From Tenrec ecaudatus (Eukaryota > Chordata > Mammalia > Afrosoricida > Tenrecidae): 64,000 nucleotides of DNA. The notes under the pieces are model-generated. The model was not told where the DNA came from and searched no databases. It saw only the letters and a list, made by a program, of their open reading frames with translations. The DNA lies in the NCBI RefSeq assembly GCF_050624435.1, contig NC_134534.1, positions 63,139,501 through 63,203,500 on the forward strand. Direction: 5' to 3'. This document shows positions 44,192 through 56,184 of the stretch, piece after piece. Position 1 is the first letter of the stretch, and each line of letters starts with the position of its first letter. The translations under genes were made by a program, and so were the position numbers.

Positions 44192-44388
44192 CCGTGGTTC
44201 TTAACCTTTCTGATGCTGCAACCCTTTCATACAACTCACTTGTTCAGGTTGTGGTGACCCCCCAACCATAACATTATTTCCGTTGCTACTTCATAACAGT
44301 AATTTTGCTACTGTTATGAATCAGATTATCCCTGTGAAAGGGTCATTCAACCACCAAAGGGGCACAACCCACAGGTTGAGAACCTCTG
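44192..44388. mobile_element. SPIN-type hAT MITE
   Basis: A 197-bp non-autonomous element. The left end CCGTGGTTCTTAACCTTT and the right end (reversed) CAGAGGTTCTCAACCT match the 16-bp SPIN terminal repeat CAGYGGTTCTCAACCT. The body has ATGCTGCAACCCTTTCATAC, TTCCGTTGCTACTTCATAAC, TTTTGCTACTGTTATGAATC and CCTGTGAAAGGGTCATTC. Possible 8-bp duplication TTATAGAT/ATATCCAT matches in only 5 of 8 positions. SPIN elements are known to have entered several tetrapod lineages, including tenrec, by horizontal transfer. Orientation is arbitrary for a MITE. Confidence 0.9.
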
Positions 44389-44439
44389 ATATCCATTATA
44401 TCTTAAGATAAAGGATACAAAAGTCCTCATAACTTGATC

Positions 44440-45070
44440 AAATTCGACATCATAATAAATAAAGTGAATATTAAAGTTGTCCAGAATTTTTTTGCTTATA
44501 ATACCAATCAATGCCTAAGGAAGTTGGAGTCAACAATCACTTGATGATGTATTGCTGTGGGCAAATCTGCAGCAAATGACTCTTTAAAAATTCAAAAGTA
44601 ATAATAAGGACTAAGGTAAGTCTGACACAAGTCATGATATTTTCAATTGCATCATAGGTATGTGAAAGGTGAGTAATGAAAAAGGAATATCAAAGAAGAA
44701 TTGCTGCATTTTCATTATGGTGTGGGTAAAGAATAGTAAATCTACCCAAAATCTACCCAAAGAATAGAGAGATCTGTCTCAGAAGAGTTACAGCCAGAGT
44801 GCTCCATGGAAATAAGTATGATAGACCCATTTCACCTACTTTAAGTGTTATTAGGAGAGACCAATTTCTTGACAACATCATGCTTCAAAATGTAGGGAGA
44901 GGGTCATGGAAGAAGATTTTCACTGGGAAGAACTGACACAATAGCTACAATAAGGGGCTCAAATCGAGCAATAAGCATGGGGATAGCACAGGAGCAGGCA
45001 GTGTCTCCTTGTGTTATTCATATAAAGCTGCTGTGCAGTAGAGTCAGCTCACAACAGCAACAATGCTTGT
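44440..45070 (+). mobile_element. RTE LINE 3' portion
   Basis: AAATTCGACATCATAATAAAT, GATGATGTATTGCTGTGGGC, TCTGACACAAGTCATGATAT and GAAGAATTGCTGCATTTTC, with 3' end GCAGTGTCTCCTTGTGTTATTC. Several small deletions and a local duplication (AAATCTACCCAAA) are present. Confidence 0.75.
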
Positions 45071-45344
45071 ACACTAAGGACGAATAGCAAGTTCCATAAC
45101 ATTGACATCAAATAGAACCATCAGCCCTGCCCACCTACAGTCACCTCCCAAGTCCCTAGCAACTACTCATCTTCTTGCCTATTGACTAACCTATTTTTGA
45201 AATTTCATTTGAATGGAATCATGCCTGCCTTTTTTGTGGCCTTTTGTGATGGGCTTCTTCCACTTAGCATAGTGTTTTAGGTTCATCCATGTTTTAGCAT
45301 GTATCACTACACTATTACGTTTTTATGGCTTTATAATACCTCCA

Positions 45345-45530
45345 TGAGCCTTGGTTGTGCTATAGTTAAAGGGTTTGGCTACTCACCAATAGGTCTGCAT
45401 CTGAGCCTACTACCTGTTCCACAGGAGAAAAGACCAGGTGATCTAATCCTATAAAGACCACAGGCGAGAAGACCCCATGGCACACTTCCACTCTGTCCTG
45501 TAGAGTTACTGTGAGTTGAAATGGAAACAG
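45345..45530 (+). mobile_element. AfroSINE copy inside L1
   Basis: GTTAAAGGGTTTGGCTACTC, GAGCCTACTACCTGTTCC, CCACTCTGTCCTGTAGAG and GTTACTGTGAGTTGAAATGG. L1 sequence resumes at AATATTTCATTATATG. Confidence 0.8.
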
Positions 45531-45819
45531 TAGCACACGCAAAGAACAATAATATTTCATTATATGAATATACCACATTTTATCAATTCATCAGTTGATG
45601 GGTTTGGGGGTTCTTTCTCTGTCCATTATAGACCTAGAAGTGGAATTACTAGATCATATGATTCACTCTATGTCTAAGCTTTTGAGAACCTGTCAAACAT
45701 TTTCCCCAACAGGCTGAACAATGTGTGATAGTTCTATTTACCCCAAATCTTATCCAACCACCCCCCGTTTTTATCTATATAGTTAATCATGTCATTCTAG
45801 TGGGTATATAAATATATCC

Positions 45820-46110
45820 CCACACAAAACAAATACTGCCATGAAGTTGATGCTGACTCTGACCCGATAGGACAGGATGGAACGGTTCCTATGTGTTTCT
45901 GAGACTGTACATCTTTAAGGGAGTAGAAACTTCATCTTTCTTTCAAGGAGAGACTGGTGGTTTTGAACTGCTGACCTTGTGGTTAGCAGACCAACATATC
46001 ACCACCACACTGTCAGGGTAAATGTAATCTCCTAGAAACCCCCTTGGGAATGTTCTACTCCATTACATGGAGTCACTGTGAGTTAAAATCAACTGAACAT
46101 AAGCCCTCAA
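45820..46110 (-). mobile_element. AfroSINE copy followed by an inverted SINE 3' fragment
   Basis: The main copy is reversed (45820-46020: GCCATGAAGTTGATGCTGAC, TTTTGAACTGCTGACCTTGTG). A short plus-strand body fragment follows at 46030-46110 (TTCTACTCCATTACATGG, CACTGTGAGTTAAAATC). Confidence 0.75.
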
Positions 46111-46349
46111 CAGTAACGGTGGGCATAAAGCATTTTTCTAATGATAAGAATATGGTTCCTCTTTGTGTGGATTGACCATCTTGTGTCTCAGTGAAATGTC
46201 TATTCAAATATTTCTCTCCTTTGTAAAAAATTGGCTTACTATTTAATTTTCACTGTTGTGGTGTAAGCATTCTTCTTATATTGGAGATCCTAGATTCATA
46301 TCAGATAAACAATTTGAAAATGTTCTGTTGCATTCAGTTGGTTGGAGTT

Positions 46350-46556
46350 TCACTTTGCTAACATTGTTCTGAGAGGCAAGCGTGTGAGACTGCCTCACGG
46401 CACTTGGCAAGATGGACTGACACAGTTGCTGCAACAATGGGCTCAAACATAAACAGCATTGTGAGGATGGTGCAGGATAAGGCAGTGGGTTGTCTGCTGC
46501 ATGTAAGCTCACTGTGAGTCCAAAGTGGCTTGATGACAACAACAACATACTTTGAG
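46350..46556 (+). mobile_element. RTE LINE 3' end inside L1
   Basis: GGCAAGATGGACTGACACAG, AACAATGGGCTCAAACATAA, GGTGCAGGATAAGGCAGTGG and the tail GATGACAACAACAACATAC. Confidence 0.85.
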
Positions 46557-46604
46557 CCACAAGAGTTCTTAATTTTGTTACAATCCCCTTTTTTTTTTTC
46601 CTTT

Positions 46605-46675
46605 TTCTTTTTCTCTGACAGGGTGGCTGTGAATCAGAATTGACTTGAGTGTACCAGGTGATAGTTTTGTGTCAC
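46605..46675 (+). mobile_element. AfroSINE 3' fragment
   Basis: GACAGGGTGGCTGTGAATC and AATTGACTTGAGTGTACC, too short for subfamily assignment. Confidence 0.5.
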
Positions 46676-47234
46676 TAAAATACCCTATCTAAACCATGTC
46701 ACAATATTTACTATTCTTTTTTCCCTAGTGTTTTATAATTCTCACTCATGCATTCATGTCTTTGATTCGTTCTCATTTAATGTTCACATATGATGTGAGG
46801 TATGGAGCCAACTTCATACTTTTCATGTGGAGATTCACTTGTCCCAGCAGCAATTATTTAAGAGACTATACTTGGCGTTGGCACTCTGGTCAAAGAAAGA
46901 GAAACCATACATATATGAATGGCATTATTTCTGATTTCTTAATCACACTCGCCTTATTTTATGGTCTATCTTTATGGTAATACCATACTGTATTGACTGA
47001 AGTTTGTTTGGAAATCCAGGATTTTGAGCCCTATAGTCTTCTTCAGGATTATTTCAGCTATTCTGAATTACATAATTTGCATGTAAATTTTAGAATTGAC
47101 TTGTCAATTTCTGTAAACATATAAACAAAAAACAACTGCAATCTGTGTAGACATATTGCCATTTTAACACTATTTATTATTCCAATCCATGAACATGGAA
47201 TGCCTTTTTATTGATTTTGGTCTTTAATTTCTCC

Positions 47235-47395
47235 CAAAAGAACTCTGGTGGCTGCTGGTTAAGAATTTCATAGGTTGCTAACTTCAAGATTGATGATTAA
47301 AATCCACCACCGGCTCCAGTAAAGACTTAGTCTCTGATCCTACAGAGGATTGCTGAGTCAGAATCAACTCAATGGCAATGGGTTTTGGGTTCGAA
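47235..47395 (+). mobile_element. AfroSINE copy inside L1
   Basis: AGAACTCTGGTGGCTGCTGG, ATAGGTTGCTAACTTCAAG, CAGAATCAACTCAATGGCAA and TGGGTTTTGGGTTC at the tail. Confidence 0.8.
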
Positions 47396-48797
47396 CTTCT
47401 ATCAATTTTGTTTTGTTTGTTTGTGGGTGTTTTGCTTTCAAGGTATCAATCTTACTTTTATTTGATTAAATTTAAATATTTTACTCTTTGTATTGCTATA
47501 AAATATGCAATAGATTTATTAGTTTCCCTTTTAGATGGATAATTGCTAACATAAAAAATACACCCCATTATTTTATTGGTCTTGCTGAAATTATCTTGTA
47601 GCTCTAAAAATTTATGTGTGTGTCCATATTCCTTAGAACTTTCTATATTCAAGATCATGTAATCTATGAATAGAGACAATTTTATAATTTCTAATTGTCA
47701 TGCTTTTAAACTTTTTAATTGGGTTAATAATTATGACTCTAAGGTTTCTTACAATGTTAAACAGGAATGGCAAGATAGATATCCTTGTCTTATTCCTGAT
47801 ATTTGAAGGAAAACTTTCAGCCTTTTACCATGGAGTATGATGTTACCTATGGGTTTTTGATAGATGTCTTTTATCAAGCTGAGGAGTAAGCTTACTTCTC
47901 TGCCTAGTGTGTTGAGTGCTTTTGTCATAAAAGTTTATTAAATTTTGACAAATGCCTTATATATATTGATTGATTCCCATATGCAGAACAAATCTTGCAT
48001 TTCTTGCAAAAATCCTTCTTGGTCATGCTCTATCATTCTTTTTATATATTGCTGGATTCAATTTGCTGGTACTTTGTTGAGGATTTTTGCAAATAAAATT
48101 TATGAATGGTACTGGTCTCAAGTTATGTTTTCTTGTGATTACTATTTTCCTGGTTTGGGTGTCAGGGTATTGTAAAATGTGATCTAAAGTATTCTTCTTC
48201 ATTTTTTTTTTAAATAAAAGTTTTTGAAGGATCAGTTCTGATTCTTCTGTAAATGTTTGTTAGCTGTCACCAGTATATTCATTTGGGCTTTTCTTTGGAG
48301 GAATTTTATTACTATTATTAATGCAATCTTTTGAGCTGTAAATCTATTCGAATTTTGTTTTTCTCCCTGAGTCACACTGCTAGCTCATATCTGTTTAGGA
48401 ATTTGTCCATTCTATCTGAGCGTTGTAACTGGTTGACATATAATTTTCCATAGTGGAGTGGTGTTGCTAATTCTCTGCTCTTTATTAACTTAAAAACTGC
48501 TGACATTTGTTGAACTTAAATAGTCTGCAATTCTTATGAGACAGGCTTTACATAAAGTACTTCAAAATATGGAATCCTAATTGAGAAAATCATTCTTTCA
48601 CAGAACTGTGATGTAAGTACAGTGCTGTTGGAATAAGAGAACATGTGTGCCTTCTCTTATGGATGACATTTTTGTACAGTTGATAACCTGATATAAAAGA
48701 TTGTATGGTGGGTTTTAAGTATTCTACACAATTCTCAAATGTCTCCAAGATTTTATTTTGGAATGCATCCCTTTTTTGTTTTACTTTCTTTTCTTGC

Positions 48798-48995
48798 TGT
48801 TTTTGCCTATCCCATTGAGACTATTCTGATTCATAGTGGCTCTGTATATATGAGTGGAAGCCATTGAATTTCCTTGGCCACAATATTTACAGGAGCAGAT
48901 TTCTGGGTCTTCTCTCCAGTGGAAACAATGGTGGGCTAGAACTATTTAGCTTCTGATCTTAAAGCTGGCAGCCAATGGTGCCATGGAGGCCCTTT
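48798..48995 (-). mobile_element. AfroSINE copy, diverged
   Basis: CCCATTGAGACTATTCTGATTC, ATAGTGGCTCTGTATATATG, CTTCTGATCTTAAAGCTGGC and AATGGTGCCATGGAGGCCC, reversed. Confidence 0.7.
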
Positions 48996-49439
48996 TTTCA
49001 TTTCTAGTCTGTCTGCATTATGTATATTTGTCATAATGCATTTTACAAAGAATATGTGCATTTTAATGAAAATTTTAAACTGTTTGTGACAACATCATAA
49101 TATTACAGGCAGGTTAATTTTAATTTTCTAATTGAATTAGTTTATTATAGTCAAAAGAAAATCTTTTTTTTAATTTAAAAAAAGTCAAAAAAAAGCACTG
49201 TGAAAAAAATCTCTAACACGGAGTAACAAAAGCTACCAGCACAGATATATCTGGACAGACCCTTCAAATGCTGTATTACAAACCAAAACCCAAAACAGAG
49301 CATCTAAGAAGGATCACAGAGCAATCATAAAGGAAAAAGATTTGATGAGAATAATTGACAGATATAGAGATTTTCTGCTCTTTATATTCAGGCACGTCTT
49401 TTTATCAGCTACATTAAATAAATGTTACCTTTCCCATCA

Positions 49440-49625
49440 AGAGTACTGGTGACCCAGTGGTTAAATACTTGGCTGCTAATAGGAATTTTAGTAGGTGAGC
49501 CTACTAAAAGAGTGTGGGAAAGAGTGGGAAAGAATGCGGTAGTCAACTTCAGTCATGGTTAGAACCCTTGGCAGTTCTCCTGTGTCTACTGGGGAGCTAT
49601 GGGTTGGGATTTACTCAACAGCACA
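49440..49625 (+). mobile_element. AfroSINE copy
   Basis: GAGTACTGGTGACCCAGTGG, TTGGCTGCTAATAGGAATTT, CAGTTCTCCTGTGTCTACTG and TTTACTCAACAGCAC. The GTAGGTGAGCCTACTAAAAG stretch contains a small local duplication. Confidence 0.75.
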
Positions 49626-49734
49626 CAATAAAAAGAAATGGAAAAAAACACAAAGAAATAAAACACGAAAACAACCTGCCATATATTTTTTTCTTAGTGG
49701 GTTATTTGTTAGAGGCATTACTTCTTACTAATAT

Positions 49735-49980
49735 TTGTTATTGCTGTTTGGTGCCATTGCGTCCATTCTGATTCATAGCCACCTTATGTACAACAGAACA
49801 AAATAAAGCTTGATCCTGTGCCATCCTTACAATCGTTCTGACATTTGAACCTGTCATTGCCGCCATTGTTGTCAGTCCATATTGTTGAGGGTCTCATTGG
49901 GATTTTCACCTCCTTAAACTTCTCTGCCCTTGATCTTTTCCCTGCTAGTTTTGAGATGATTCCAATACAAATGCACAGCT
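49735..49980 (-). mobile_element. RTE LINE 3' end, minus strand
   Basis: GTTGTTATTGC-like start, CATAGCCACCTTATGTACAA, TGCCATCCTTACAATCGTTC and CATATTGTTGAGGGTCTC. Confidence 0.75.
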
Positions 49981-49984
49981 CCTG

Positions 49985-50410
49985 GTAGTTCTTGCTATGA
50001 AACCCTTACATATGTATGATATATCTAGACTGTCAGCCCAATGGAAAGCAAGTCAAGGATTGTGGATGCTGCTCAATCAAGCTCTTCTGGATTCATTCCA
50101 CTGGAAATGAAAAGGTGAACTTTCTGCAGCAAACTTTATCCTTGTTTCATGAAATAAACTTCCCAAGTCTAGCAGATATTGTTTTTTATTTTCGTTAAAC
50201 CATAATTCTCAATCTCACCAACTTTTATGTGTATCATCCCAGAAATGAAAATGTATTTACTTATTTTTCTGTGATTCACACACATAGAAATATTTAATTT
50301 GATGATGTTTCATTATACTATCATTTCCACATGTGACATTTTTCTACATCTCATTCCTACTTCTCTGGTTGCAACAATACTATGGCAATTGAATTTATCT
50401 AACTCAGGGA
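49985..50410. other. Intergenic, nothing recognised
   Basis: No gene or repeat was recognised. Confidence 0.35.
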
Positions 50411-50418
50411 AAACCTTG

Positions 50419-50898
50419 TGTGTTGGACAGCATTCTCTAGAGAGAAAAACCAGGTTGCTAGTAATTATAAATAAATATATTTATAAAGATAGATATATAA
50501 TACAAGAAATGAACCATTGAATTATATACAGATAGATAATACAAGAAATTAACAGTTAAATTATAAAGCAGTGAGACACTAGCAGTTCTTTAAGGCTTGA
50601 GAGCCGCCAGTTGCTAGTCTCTTTCTGTAGAGAGATCTGGGTTATATATCCAGGCAGCAAACAGCAAGGCAAGTCACCAGCTGGTCCCCAGCTCCAGCGA
50701 CGAACATTCTAATCGTGTGGGATTAAAGGGACCTCAACTTGCAGCGACAGTCCACAGGGTAGGCATCCCACAGGTAGTGTACCCCTTTAAATTGAGGCAC
50801 AGATAAGCAAGGTGAGGCTCACCAAGTCATTTATCCCTCCGCCCTTCAATTAACCCTACTTGTGTTTATCGGGCAGGCTGGCACAGTAAACTATCACA
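50419..50898 (-). mobile_element. Solo LTR with 5-bp target duplication
   Basis: A 480-bp unit with ends TGTGTTGG and CTATCACA, flanked by CCTTG at 50414-50418 and 50899-50903. It shares the block GAGGCTCACCAAGTC-ATTTATCCCTCCGCCC with the 31473-31997 LTR. A duplicated AATACAAGAAAT segment occurs near its left end (50500-50560). Confidence 0.8.
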
Positions 50899-51107
50899 CC
50901 TTGTATTAGAGAATAGTATGGTTTCATAGAATTTCCTTGACTGTGATCTTTTAGAGAAGCAGTACCTTCGGTAGGAAAGTTGGTTGGTGGGATTGGACCT
51001 TCGGGTTAGTGGCGATCTAAAATTGCTTGTAACACCCAGGGCCATGCAGCAATAGTAACAAACTGCCATTGGGTGTGTTCCCACTCAGCAGTACTGACCT
51101 ATAAGCT

Positions 51108-51220
51108 TTCGAAGGCTATAAATTTTTAAGATGCAGACCAGCACATCTTTGTCGGACAGAGCGGCTGGTCATTCGGGTGAGCAGCAGAGCTCTTTAACTA
51201 CCGTGGCACCAGGGTTCTTT
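51108..51220 (-). mobile_element. AfroSINE copy, 5' part
   Basis: GGCTATAAATTTTTAAGATG, GACAGAGCGGCTGGTCATTC and CTACCGTGGCACCAGGGTTC, reversed. Confidence 0.7.
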
Positions 51221-51221
51221 G

Positions 51222-51440
51222 TGTGGCCATGTTTTTACTGTTAGTGCCTCCCAGTCAGTTCCAAGTCAGAGACCCTACGTGCACCTGAAGAGAACACTGC
51301 CCACTCCTCTGCTTTCCTCAGAAGCGTTGCTGTGTTTGAGCTAACACGTGTGGCCATGATGTCAATCCTTCTGCTTAAAGGTTTTCCTCTCCCTTGGTCC
51401 CTTTTTTAGTCCTAGTCATTTTCATGAAATTCATGTCTAT
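51222..51440 (-). mobile_element. RTE LINE 3' end, minus strand
   Basis: CTGTTAGTGCCTCCCAGTC, GAGACCCTACGTGCACC and GGTTTTCCTCTCCCTTGGTC. More diverged than the other RTE tails. Confidence 0.55.
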
Positions 51441-51696
51441 CATGCCAGCCAATTATATGCTTTTAAGCAATGGGGCAAGATGCTTTAACAGCCATGGCAT
51501 ATGAGAATAAATCTCCTCAAAGTTGAGAGATGTTGATGCATGTCATCTAAAATAGGCAGGAGTTCAAAAGTGTCCAGAGGACAAAAACTAGGGTAATATC
51601 AAACTTTTGTATGAGAAATCAAGAGTTGAAGGCTTATAGAAACATACCTAAAGTTGTGAATATAACATCAACTACATTGAAATAAGTTAAAATAAT

Positions 51697-51757
51697 AAAA
51701 TATATATAATATATATAAAATATATAAATATATATAATATATATAAATATATATAGT
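51697..51757. repeat. AT-rich simple repeat
   Basis: About 60 bases of TATATAA/ATATAT units with internal imperfect repetition. Confidence 0.85.
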
Positions 51758-51759
51758 CA

Positions 51760-53188
51760 TAAGATGAAGTGAGAAATATTGATAGTGATTTGAACATTAT
51801 TTTAAAATAATTTAAACTCTATTTTATACATCTTGTTTTAATCAGGTGCATAAATTTCTGTGTCTATCAAATTTTTTACCTATTGTACAGATTTTAAACA
51901 TAAAATCACTGTTGAAAAAGATACAATTTTAAAATATGAGTTTTAATATTTTATTTAAATATTTTATTAAGCTTGCTACTTTGCTCAGGACAGATACTCA
52001 AACACTGGGGACTTTGTAAACAAAGTAAATTCAAGAGCCTTAACTACTACCACTGACTAGTTCCTTAAAGCCACAGCTAAGAATTGTGGCCCATCCTTAA
52101 CGACTGTAATAAAAGTGATAACAGTGAATGCCACCCCATGGGGGTATTAAAAATTGAGATTTTAGAGGTAATATAACAGTATCAACCTTTTCTCTATGGC
52201 TTCATATGACATGAAATACAAGGAAGAGGACAAGATAAGAGGGTTAGAAAGAGCACTAGGTAGAGGGGAAGACAGAGATTACAGTCTTTCATCTTTCCAA
52301 ATAAAACCATTTTTTCTCAGATTTCCTCCGTAAACAGCCCCCCCCCAGTCTTTTCAGATGATATTTCTAACATGTGTTCTTTATTTAAGTGGTTATTTAA
52401 CTTTCAAATCTTAAAAACATTATCTGTAAGATATTGCAAAAGTCTTTTATAGAATGGCCATAGAACATTTGTTCCTAAATCACTTTCCTGGTTCCTCTTC
52501 GGGGGCATTCATCTCAATGTAGTTTCAATTTTTGATACTTGATATTTGATATTTTATTTATTAGTTCACTACTAAGCTCATAAGTTACTCATTGGTAGAG
52601 ATGGACCTTTATGAAATGTTGTAGCTTCATGAACATTAAAAGTCATTTACCATAGTTGGCATGCCATAAGTGTTCAATTTAAATAACACTTATTATTGTT
52701 TCCTTCTCAATGTAGATGCTAATTGTTAAATTTAAAATACATTATATTATTTTGTTCTTATATATAATTCTTTCTATAAACAACAATAACATATTATGAG
52801 TTAACGACACAATATAAAATTCCACCCTTATAATCACTAGATTCTTAAATTATTCATTAAAATCATAATAACAGTGACCACTTACTACGCTCCTGGCACT
52901 AATGTGGCAATAACTTCAAGTGGTAACAAAGCACAATACTTGCACTTGAAAAAAATATTTCTAAGTATGCATGATTCATAGAACATGTGATCTTTATTTA
53001 CAACACCCAATAACAAGTTTAAACTCTCCTCAGCAGCAGTATTCTCAATGACCACAGATTAAGACCCAATTTATGGAAGTCTATGAAGACTATGTTAATG
53101 TTTGCCTCATTATTTCAGGTAATAAAATGACTAAAATTTCCTACTTATCATCTCTATGATTTTCCCTTAGTCTCTTGAGGAAACTTAG

Positions 53189-53190
<2 letters not shown>
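51760..53190. other. AT-rich intergenic, nothing recognised
   Basis: No gene, RNA or named repeat was seen. Confidence 0.4.

Positions 53191-53239
<49 letters not shown>
53191..53239. repeat. (GT)24 microsatellite
   Basis: Uninterrupted GT dinucleotides over 49 bases, followed by a GA-rich stretch. Likely polymorphic. Confidence 0.95.
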
Positions 53240-53241
<2 letters not shown>

Positions 53242-53274
53242 AAAGAAGGAGGTAGAGACTACGGTTTTCCTTCA

Positions 53275-53380
53275 CACTGCAAAACTCCAGCTGTACTATA
53301 CAGTTGGTGGGTTTGAATCATTGGCCTTGTGGCTTGCAGTCCAAGCTTGTTGACAGTGCCATCAGGACATGTCACTTATT
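53275..53380 (-). mobile_element. AfroSINE 5' part
   Basis: GTTGGTGGGTTTGAATCATTG, GGCTTGCAGTCCAAGC and ACAGTGCCATCAGGAC, reversed. Confidence 0.7.
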
Positions 53381-53389
53381 GTAGAACCT

Positions 53390-53600
53390 CAAAACAAACT
53401 CCACTATGATTAAGTCGATTCCGACTCACGGTAACTCTGTAGCACAGAGTAGAACTGCCTCACAGGGTCCTAACCCTGTGTGCCTTCAGGGACGCAGATT
53501 GCAGGAGCTTCTCCCTCACAGACGCTGGTGGGTTTGAACCACGCAGGCTTTTGTTTAGTAGTTGGGACTCTTTAACCACTAGGCCCCCAGGGATCCTATG
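53390..53600 (-). mobile_element. AfroSINE copy, near full length
   Basis: TTAAGTCGATTCCGACTCAC, GAGTAGAACTGCCTCACAGG, GCTGGTGGGTTTGAACC and TTAACCACTAGGCCCCCAGG. This is one of the best preserved copies. Confidence 0.9.
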
Positions 53601-53604
53601 CATT

Positions 53605-55445
53605 TCATACTGCCTACTAACTTATGGAAGACACGTACCTAACTCCATTGTCCTGTCTTCTTTCTGCAGGCAAATCCAATACTTTAAGCAACTCAGAATT
53701 TCCCAAAATTCTTGGACAAAAGATGCCCTTTAAGTTTTGATGAGTAAACAGATAGTTTATAATAATTTAATAGTCATATATCATTATTAGTATTTAGAAA
53801 GTAATACAATGCTAATGAGAGACATCGCATTAAAAGACTATGAAAATAGAAATGATATTATTGGGAATTGACATATATGGCTACCATTTTTGGGGGTGGA
53901 ATGTAGCAATAGAAAAAACAAAAGAATGTGTACCCCAATTTTAAATGACACATTTTCAAATATTTTCTTGATAATGACTCAAAATAGAAAGATAGTCAAG
54001 CATAATAAATTCAGTATGTACAACAAATATGTTTTTCTAGAACTTATGCATATAAGTGGTAATTAATCATGCTTATCAAATGTTAAATAGGTTAAAATAC
54101 CTACATAACACATACATATTTATATAAATATCAATTAATAAAATAGATGAAAACGTAAGATACATTCAAATTTGATAAACATAATTAGTGTCATTGAATT
54201 ATACACTGGCGAAGATGTTGAAAGATGAATAATTTGTAGCATATTTACTTACCAGAAATTAAAATATTAAAAAGTATCCATAGTTTTAAAAGAAAGAAAA
54301 TGCAGTTCGTAGACACACATGTAGAAAACTTTCTAAGCTGAGCCTGATAAGGAGTCTTCACTTTTCTGTTTTCCAATAGGCGTTTATTTCTCAGTTGCAC
54401 GAGTCAGTATTGGTAAGGATATGGTAAATGGGCAATCTTATATACACTTGGAACTATCTTTTGTCTATAAACACTTTGTATTTAATCTACATCTTTAGTA
54501 CCTTTGCCCAAGGACTCCGTGTGAGAGAAAGGGGGAACTTGTTCTGGGAATTCGTCGAGGTGGAGAAGTCTATGTCCCATCCCCCACTGTCGGTTACTAG
54601 GACAGAAATCGCAGGCCATTCCCGTAGGGGGTCTAATACCTCCTGTCCTCCAGGCAGTTTCTTGATTCCTTCTCTAAAAATGTTTAACACAAATCTATCC
54701 CAAGCATGGATTTCTTTTTCTACCCTAAAGGTCCCTAAATGTATTTAAATAGATAGATAAACCTGGGGAGTCTCTGGACGGTGAAAATCGTCACCTTAAA
54801 GGGCAGCTAACGGAAACTTTGAGGGTTAAGCTTACCGAGAGGCAGCTGGGAAGCAATGCGTGGTGACCGAATTTCAAATATTCGACTGCTGAAACACTCC
54901 ACGGTACACAGTTCTGCTCTGCCATGTCGATGAGGTCACCAGGAGTGCCCTGATGACACCACAGCAAACGACTGTTTTCACTTTGCTCAATACCCATCAT
55001 TTTCACACATGCTTCATATTAAGGCTGTATGGTTCATTTATGGTTAATATTTTATAATATCATGTTCCAACTCTGGTCCTTCATCGATCTCTTACAGACA
55101 TTAAGTTCAGATTCTTATCTCTTTTTGAGTTACACCAGTTCAGAAATCCTCTCCATTTCTGCTCCTGAAAGGGGGACAAGAAGTGCTAGCCTGTGTGGCT
55201 GTTTCCAAGAAAGGAACGGGGTTCGTTGCTATAAATGAATGCGCACACTCTCTGGCCTGCCCGTACGCCTCCGGGGAGCTGCAATGGTCCGTCAGCAGTG
55301 GTAGTCCCATGATGGACTCCAGAATGAACTGAGGCAAATCACGCAACCTATCTGATCACACAGCGAGAACAAGAAGGCCCATCTCCTAAGACTGGAGAGT
55401 GGATGAATCCCAATAACCTGTGCCTTCCCATACCTATGCCTGTCA
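53605..55445. other. Intergenic; weak SINE-like traces at 54765-55000
   Basis: AT-rich at first, then GC increases from about 54500. The ORFs at 54428-54748 and 54487-54690 have no domain. The interval 54765-55000 has faint AfroSINE-like phrases, too weak to call. Confidence 0.3.
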
Positions 55446-55449
55446 CTTG

Positions 55450-55640
55450 GGAGTCATTGTTGGCTCGTGGAGACTCTGCAGGAAAGACCAGAGCTGCGCC
55501 ACAGGTTATCCAAGGCTGGGATTTTTATGGAAACGGGAGGCCACGTTGTTTTCCCCACAGAGTGTGTGGTGGGTTTGAACTGTCAACCTTGCAGGTAGCG
55601 GCTGAGCATGTAGCTACTACATCACCAGGGTTCCGTAAAG
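55450..55640 (-). mobile_element. AfroSINE copy
   Basis: GAGACTCTGCAGGAAAGACC, GGTGGGTTTGAACTGTCAAC and CATCACCAGGGTTCC, reversed. Confidence 0.75.
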
Positions 55641-56094
55641 GACACGACAATGGATGCAGCCCTCTTCACAAAGCAAACCTACACTAGGACCAAGACTACC
55701 AAGGTCAGAAGCCAGAGGAAGCAAGAGAAGGGCACGGGCACTTATTGACCCTGGCATAACCCAGGGGACAGACAGGACCCGCCTTTATTTCCCTACCCGA
55801 GGGTTTCATGGGGCGCTGCTATCTCAATGTAAGTCCATGTGACAATCTGGTAAGGACTGATCTATGTGTGAATCTGAAGAAATAAGCTCATCCAAGAAGC
55901 AGAGACTCCTTGAGACATATGTGTCCCATCAATTGGATCAAAATCCATATTATCTCAAAAAATGTTTTGGGTTTTTTTTCCCCGTTCCAATCAAAGTTAC
56001 CAAAATTACATGGCCTCAACAAAAGATTTAAAGTAGAAAATAATTTAGCCATGAAATGTTTTTCAGTGCTGACTTCTTTTGCTGGGTATGTTTA

Positions 56095-56180
56095 TAACAC
56101 ATGGGTACAGTTTCAGGAGCGCTGTCCATTAGGGTCAATATGAGTCAGCATATAGCTTTGAGTTTGCTTTTTTGTTTTTG
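56095..56180 (+). mobile_element. AfroSINE 3' fragment
   Basis: TAGGGTCAATATGAGTCAGC followed by a tail that becomes GTTTGCTTTTTTGTTTTTG. Confidence 0.55.
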
Positions 56181-56184
56181 TTTT

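Larger units (their letters stand above)
45075..48560 (-). mobile_element. Old L1, 3' UTR and ORF2 part, heavily interrupted
   Basis: The plus strand is antisense to L1. It runs from 3' UTR-side sequence (GAATATACCACATTTTATC, TGGAATTACTAGATCATATG) through ORF2 reverse-transcriptase sequence (CCATGAACATGGAATGCC, GATCATGTAATCTATGAATAG, ATCCTTGTCTTATTCCTGA, TTGCTGGATTCAATTTGCTG, TTGTTGAGGATTTTTGC). Coding frames are destroyed. At least five later elements sit inside it (45345-45530, 45820-46020, 46350-46556, 46605-46675, 47235-47395), so it is among the oldest elements in the window. Confidence 0.85.
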
